Notes under the pieces: model-generated | What the model saw: only the letters and a program-made list of their open reading frames with translations | The model's database searches: none | Told to the model about the DNA's origin: nothing | NCBI GenBank assembly: GCA_050084515.1 | Contig: CM114274.1 | Coordinates: 9,486,001 to 9,550,000 of the forward strand | Length of the DNA: 64,000 bases | From: Blasia pusilla | Taxonomy: Eukaryota > Marchantiophyta > Marchantiopsida > Blasiales | Direction of reading: 5' to 3' | Part shown: positions 62,011 to 64,000 of the stretch, piece after piece | How positions within the stretch are numbered: the first letter of the stretch is position 1 | How the letters are laid out: each line of letters opens with the position of its first letter | Translations under genes and position numbers: made by a program

Positions 62011-63598
62011 CCCAACATCTGGTGCACCCCTAACCAACATAAAAAGGCGGATGCATGCCAACCTGGCACCATCTCCTCATCAACCTCGCCATGCCATCTA
62101 GCCCCAGTTGCATCCTCTTGGCTAGTACATGGGTTCCTTCTCAACCCATCAGCATCAAGGTTGGCAACTCCAGGTCTATGTACCACCTGGAAGTCATACT
62201 CTTGTAAGATAAGAGCCCACTGTGCAGGCTTCCCTGTAAGCTTGTCAAACTCCATCAACCACTTGAGTGGCTGGTGATCAGTAACAAGGGTAAACTATGT
62301 GCCAAACAAGTAACACCTAAAGTGTGCCACAGCCCACACTACTGCCAAGCACTCTCCCTCATATGAACTATAGCGACTCATTGCATTATTCGAACGACTT
62401 GCATAGGCCACCACAAACTTCATGTGCTCATCATCATGTTGTGCCAACACCGCTCCAAGTCCCAACCTACTCCAATCAGTGTGTAATAGAAATGGGCGCC
62501 CTCTGATAGGTCTCCTCAAGATAGGCACCGCCACCAATTGGACCTTAAGCTCCACAAAAGCTCTCTCCTGATCATCTCCCAGTGCCACTCTTGATTTGAT
62601 TTCAGAAATTGGTTCAAAGGCTTTGCCATAGCACTAAATCCCTTCACATACCTCCGATAGTAGTTCGCCAATCCCATGAATGCCCGAACTCTACTCATAT
62701 CTACCGGACGCGGAATAAGTGCAATAGCCTCCACCTTTGCTTGCTGAACTCCCAAACCACCTAGATAGATCATATGACCCAAGTACTCAATATCCTCATG
62801 GAAGAGCTTACACTTTCCTGGATGCAAACGTAGACCATGAGCTTTCAACCGCTCAAACACCATCTGCAAATGTATCTGATGCTCCTCCACCATATTACTG
62901 AACACCAAGATATCATCAATGTAACACCGAACAAAATCCAACCCTGCTAGGATCCTGTCCATCACTCTCTGAAACTCGGCAGGTGCATTCTTCAACCCAA
63001 AGGGTAGGAATTTCCACTAGTACAAACAATCCTTGCCATGAGAGTTGACATCCCAAAATGCTGTCTTGGCCTTGTCACTCTCCCAAATTGGCAATTGATG
63101 GTATCCTGCCCGAAGATCCAAAGTACTAAAAATCTTTGCCTGTCCCACCACATCAAAGATCTCCTCAGGTGTAGGCATGGCATACCTATCGGCCTTGGTT
63201 TGCCGATTGATAGGACGGTAATCTCCACACATCCACCTATCCGTGTAGTTGCCATGCATATCCTTTTTAGCAGGCATGACAGTGGCTGATGCATACTCTC
63301 CATGCGACAACTCCACTAATCCAGCCTCCAAAAGGTCCAACGTCCTACTCTGAATCAGGTCCCTCTCCATATCACTATATCGGTAGGGACGACGGAAGAT
63401 TGGCGTATCACTAGCCAATTCAATCCGTATACTGGGTCCAACCAGAGCACCCAACTCCTTCATGCTAAAGGCAAAACAACTCCTATAAGCACGTAGCAAC
63501 TGTGTCAAGCGTCGTTTCTCTCCTCCTGTAAGCTTGGGCCCAAGTGATGGCTCCCAAGTCTCCTCCACTAGCACACTAGAGGGAGAGGAAGATGCCAT
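62011..63598 (-). pseudogene. Ty3/gypsy reverse transcriptase and RNase H
   Basis: RT begins after the ATG at 63598 with a GAxxGPSIRIELASDTPIFRR-type lead-in, then FRRPYRYS, ASATVMPAKK, WMCGDYRPIN and FSTLDLRAGYHQ. The catalytic pair lies in CYIDDILVFS at about 62900, followed by LGHMIYLGGL and MGLANYYRRYVKGFS. RNase H follows (FLLHTDWSRLGLGAVLAQ, SSYEGECLAVVWAVAHFR, TDHQPLKWLM). Breaks are an in-frame TAG at 63017 in the LY-WKFLPFGL motif, a one-base loss near 62577 and an in-frame TAG at 62295. The sequence stops matching near 62010, where the inserted element's Gag abuts. The linker to the integrase zinc finger (WWPG-type text) is missing, so host sequence was lost there. Confidence 0.9.
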
Positions 63599-63604
63599 TG
63601 GCTG

Positions 63605-63997
63605 CTACGCAACCCCCTCACAAGATGGTACACCCTTAGCTACACCATCATTTGAGCAAATAACTCCTCCACCAGCATGAGCAACCAACTCCACATGCCC
63701 AACCATTACATCCCATTTACTCCAAGGATGCAAAATACTACTCTCCTCGCCCCCAACCGATGCCTCTACCGTCCCGGTAGCCATCGAGCTCATTACAAGG
63801 GGTGGAAGACCCACAGACATAGTCCGAAGTCGACGTTGCTCGGCCATACCAAGACTCAAAATCCAAGTCAAACAATTTAGGTCCATGGCCTGACCCAACA
63901 CATGACGTCGTGAAGCTTCAGAAATGGAAGCAACCGCTGTCACACCAGTAGCAAATCCCATCGCACGCTCTCTCTCAAGAGCGTTAGGCTCCACCAA
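63605..63997 (-). CDS. Upstream ORF of the Ty3/gypsy element (partial, runs off the right edge)
   Basis: Open frame of about 130 codons entering from beyond the window end and closing at a TAG (63607-63605), in the same frame as the RT that starts at 63598. The visible part (SEASRRHVLGQAMDLNCLTW ... HPWSKWDVMVGHVELVAHAG) shows no zinc knuckle and no clear DTG/DSG protease site. It is best read as the linker between protease and RT. The stop sits in the context TAG CAG CCA. Confidence 0.5.
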   Translation of the reverse strand: MVEPNALERERAMGFATGVTAVASISEASRRHVLGQAMDLNCLTWILSLGMAEQRRLRTMSVGLPPLVMSSMATGTVEASVGGEESSILHPWSKWDVMVGHVELVAHAGGGVICSNDGVAKGVPSCEGVA

Positions 63998-64000
63998 CTG

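Noticed and set aside
62295-63607. Idea that UAG is reassigned to sense, because all three in-frame stops in the Ty3/gypsy RT/RNase H region are TAG
   Set aside because: The same element also has single-base frameshifts, and the host PHT1 reading frame itself closes with TAG. Ordinary decay of a dead copy explains them.

Overview
The window looks like nuclear DNA of a land plant, probably a bryophyte or another seed-free lineage. It carries a PHT1 phosphate transporter, a CASP-like membrane protein gene and a plant/cyanobacterial DUF1997 gene. Short plant-type introns can be placed by eye, and long AT-rich spacers are filled with decayed retroelements. Nothing prokaryotic, organellar or CRISPR-like is visible. 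The lineage call is an inference from gene families and transposon types.

Region 1 (1-17.6 kb) is the genic part. A three-exon CASP-like gene (family 4 type) lies on the + strand at 1105-3154. It converges on a six-exon DUF1997 gene on the - strand (8004 down to 5309); all five introns join in phase and rebuild one continuous family-like protein of about 268 residues. The PHT1 H+/phosphate symporter lies on the - strand (16312 down to 14628). It is intact except for one single-base frame break near 15116. A P1BS-type site, the binding element of PHR phosphate-starvation regulators, lies about 760 bp upstream of its ATG, and a degenerate 100-160 bp tandem repeat lies downstream.

Region 2 (17.6-49.7 kb) is mostly AT-rich repeat graveyard. 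It holds a small palindromic terminal-inverted-repeat element (26.8-27.07 kb) and three copies of one non-LTR retrotransposon with a C-terminal restriction-like endonuclease. Those copies are a badly decayed one at 28.9-32.4 kb, a better one at 39.3-42.8 kb, and a 3'-end-only copy at 48.4-48.6 kb. A remnant of a Ty3/gypsy integrase sits at 44.7 kb. The 34-38.8 kb stretch is less AT-rich, but I recognise no gene in it.

Region 3 (49.7-64 kb) is a retroelement nest. It contains two tandem arrays (a 45-bp unit, and a longer unit with a conserved GGAACT-NN-AGTTCC core). A 1.27-kb solo-LTR-like insertion with a clean 4-bp target duplication follows, then a Gag-like coding remnant on the + strand. 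A large Ty3/gypsy element on the - strand runs off the right edge. Its Pol has the order RT, RNase H, integrase, and then a C-terminal PHD finger in place of the usual chromodomain. It is interrupted by the 5' part of another LTR element with a tRNA-Asp-type primer binding site. An in-frame UAG followed by CAG CCA, the CAR-YYA readthrough context, separates its RT region from the upstream ORF.

The three host genes show no obvious functional link to one another. The most unusual material is the PHD-finger retroelement and the repeat structures around it.
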